From DATKIY01 sp035543875 (lineage in GTDB: Bacteria > Actinomycetota > Actinomycetes > JAHEKZ01): a stretch of 5,655 bases of DNA. The translations under genes and the position numbers were made by a program. The notes beneath the pieces were generated by a model, which was given only the letters and a program-made list of their open reading frames with translations, made no database searches and was not told where the DNA came from. This document shows positions 4,639 through 5,655 of this stretch, in pieces; positions within the stretch are counted from its first letter, which is position 1; the number at the start of each line of letters is the position of its first letter. The stretch spans positions 1 through 5,655 of the forward strand of contig DATKIY010000136.1 in the NCBI GenBank assembly GCA_035543875.1. The letters are read 5' to 3'.

Positions 4639-5655
4639 TTGCCTACTGACCCTTTCGTCCATCTCCACGTCGCCTCTGGCTGGTCTTTGAGACACGGTGC
4701 CAGCCACCCCGACCAACTGGTCGCTGCCGCGGCTGAGCACGGCATGCCGGCGCTTGCACTGACTGACCGTGACGGCGTGCGTGGTGCTGTTCGTTTCGTC
4801 CGCTCGTGCATGGCCGCCGGTATTGCGCCGATCCTTGGCGTTGATTTCGCGATATCTGATTCGGTGCTCACCGACCGGCCGAAACCCAGTCAGATGAAGC
4901 CCAGTCAGAAGAAACCCAGTGGTAGTGCCAAGACTCCAGCGCGTGGTGGGCGAAACATCGACCCTCGGTGGCCGCGTGTCACCGTCATCGCACGTGATGC
5001 GCGAGGTTGGGCATCGCTATGCCACCTCATTTCGGCCGCACACACTGCAGCCGAACAGCGAGGCGAACGCGGTCGGCCGGTGATCGACCAAGAGTTGTTG
5101 GCTGCTCACACATCATCCGGTGGTGTGTTCGTACTGCTCGGGCCAGATTCAGCGCCCGGCCGAGCGCTAGCTCGTCGTCGTCCCGACTTAGCGGCAGCAC
5201 AAGTCCATCGTTGGCGAGAGTTTGTTCCGAACGACTCACTTCGCATCGAGGTGGTCAACCATCGCGGAGCTGATCCGACTGGTCGATCGGCGAGTTTTGC
5301 TGCCCGGATGCTTGGACTTGCCCATGAGACGAAATATCCAGCTGTCCTCACCAACGCAGTTCGCTATGTCCACCGTGACGACGCACCAGTGGCAGACGTC
5401 CTCGATGCAGTACGCCGGTTGGTTCCGCTAGATGCCCGTCACGTTGATCGCCGCACAGGGGAGGGATATCTGAAGTCGGGTCGGCAGATGGCTCAGGTGG
5501 CAGCCGAGGTAGTCCGGCTCGCTGGAGTGGGCACCGACGTAGCAACCGCCCGTCGACTCCTCGATGCCACTGTGTCGGTGGCCGAACAATGCGTACTCGA
5601 CCCAGTCGCCGATCTAGGAATCGGGTCGGTTCACTTTCCCGAGCTCTCTGTGGTC
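4639..5655 (+). CDS. dnaE2: DnaE2-type error-prone DNA polymerase III alpha subunit, 5' part
   Basis: The frame is open from TTG 4639 to the window edge (339 codons), so only about the first third of a roughly 1,000-1,150-residue polymerase is present. Residues about 5-72 form the start of the PHP domain: FVHLHVASGWSLRHGASHP (6-24), MPALALTDRDGVRGAVRFV (36-54) and GIAPILGVDFAI (61-72). Later blocks typical of DnaE proteins include ARDARGWASLCHLISAAH, a KYPAVLTNAVRYVHRDDAPV segment and GEGYLKSGRQMA, leading to the polymerase core outside the window. Compared with the usual LHCHS and TDHDG motifs, the PHP reads LHVAS and TDRDG, so metal-binding histidines are lost. TTG 4639 is the only in-frame start after the TGA at 4612-4614. 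Its ribosome binding site is poor, so reinitiation after the HEPN stop 19 bp upstream is likely. It would carry out error-prone lesion bypass under LexA control. Confidence 0.88.
   Translation, partial: MPTDPFVHLHVASGWSLRHGASHPDQLVAAAAEHGMPALALTDRDGVRGAVRFVRSCMAAGIAPILGVDFAISDSVLTDRPKPSQMKPSQKKPSGSAKTPARGGRNIDPRWPRVTVIARDARGWASLCHLISAAHTAAEQRGERGRPVIDQELLAAHTSSGGVFVLLGPDSAPGRALARRRPDLAAAQVHRWREFVPNDSLRIEVVNHRGADPTGRSASFAARMLGLAHETKYPAVLTNAVRYVHRDDAPVADVLDAVRRLVPLDARHVDRRTGEGYLKSGRQMAQVAAEVVRLAGVGTDVATARRLLDATVSVAEQCVLDPVADLGIGSVHFPELSVV
4882..4920 (+). repeat. In-frame 15-bp tandem repeat in dnaE2
   Basis: AAACCCAGTCAGATG (4882-4896), AAGCCCAGTCAGAAG (4897-4911) and a partial AAACCCAGT (4912-4920) encode KPSQM, KPSQK and KPS at residues 82-94. 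They sit just after the first PHP block, in a basic linker that continues GSAKTPARGGR. The repeat keeps the reading frame and probably forms a flexible loop. Confidence 0.8.

Noticed and set aside
1..5655. CRISPR array, tRNA or rRNA gene, insertion sequence
   Set aside because: No regularly spaced repeats of 25-40 bp, no cloverleaf or rRNA motifs and no transposase frame were seen.

Overview
The window reads as chromosomal DNA of a fairly high-GC actinobacterium. The evidence is the families present: an alpha/beta-hydrolase fused to a class III cyclase as in Mycobacterium Rv1900c, a SigE-family sigma factor paired with a membrane-anchored DUF4232 protein, DUF6504, a SAV_6107-type HEPN protein, and a DnaE2-type polymerase. 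GTG/TTG starts and an actinobacterial-type LexA box agree. Genus cannot be read with confidence.

Layout. Positions 1-247 hold no confident gene. 248-1579 (+) encodes the hydrolase-cyclase fusion. 1580-1797 is non-coding, with a 12-bp palindrome and a possible ECF-type promoter just before the next gene. 1798-2322 (+) is an ECF sigma factor of the SigE family. Its stop overlaps by 4 bp the start of 2319-2999 (+), a single-pass membrane protein with an extracytoplasmic DUF4232 domain, probably its co-expressed regulator or partner. Convergent to these, on the minus strand, is a damaged pair: a truncated small membrane protein (3405-3593) followed by a DUF1801 (YdhG/frataxin-like) gene (3021-3311). 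The normal N-terminus of the DUF1801 gene lies just upstream in another frame, consistent with a one-base deletion in an A run.

The right third is an apparent DNA-damage-inducible operon. A sigma70-like promoter (3652-3680) is followed by a perfect TCGAAC-N4-GTTCGA LexA operator inside a 24-bp inverted repeat (3688-3711). Downstream come DUF6504 (3850-4149), the SAV_6107-type HEPN protein (4203-4619), and the 5' part of an error-prone DnaE2-type polymerase (TTG start at 4639, running off the window at 5655). The Y-family polymerase/ImuB and ImuA' genes expected beside such a polymerase are not in the window.

Most notable points: (1) the SOS-box-headed DUF6504-HEPN-dnaE2 cassette, which implicates two poorly characterised small proteins in SOS mutagenesis; (2) loss of PHP metal-ligand histidines in the polymerase and an in-frame 15-bp tandem repeat in its N-terminal region; (3) the reconstructable frameshift in the DUF1801 gene; (4) non-canonical substrate residues in the cyclase.
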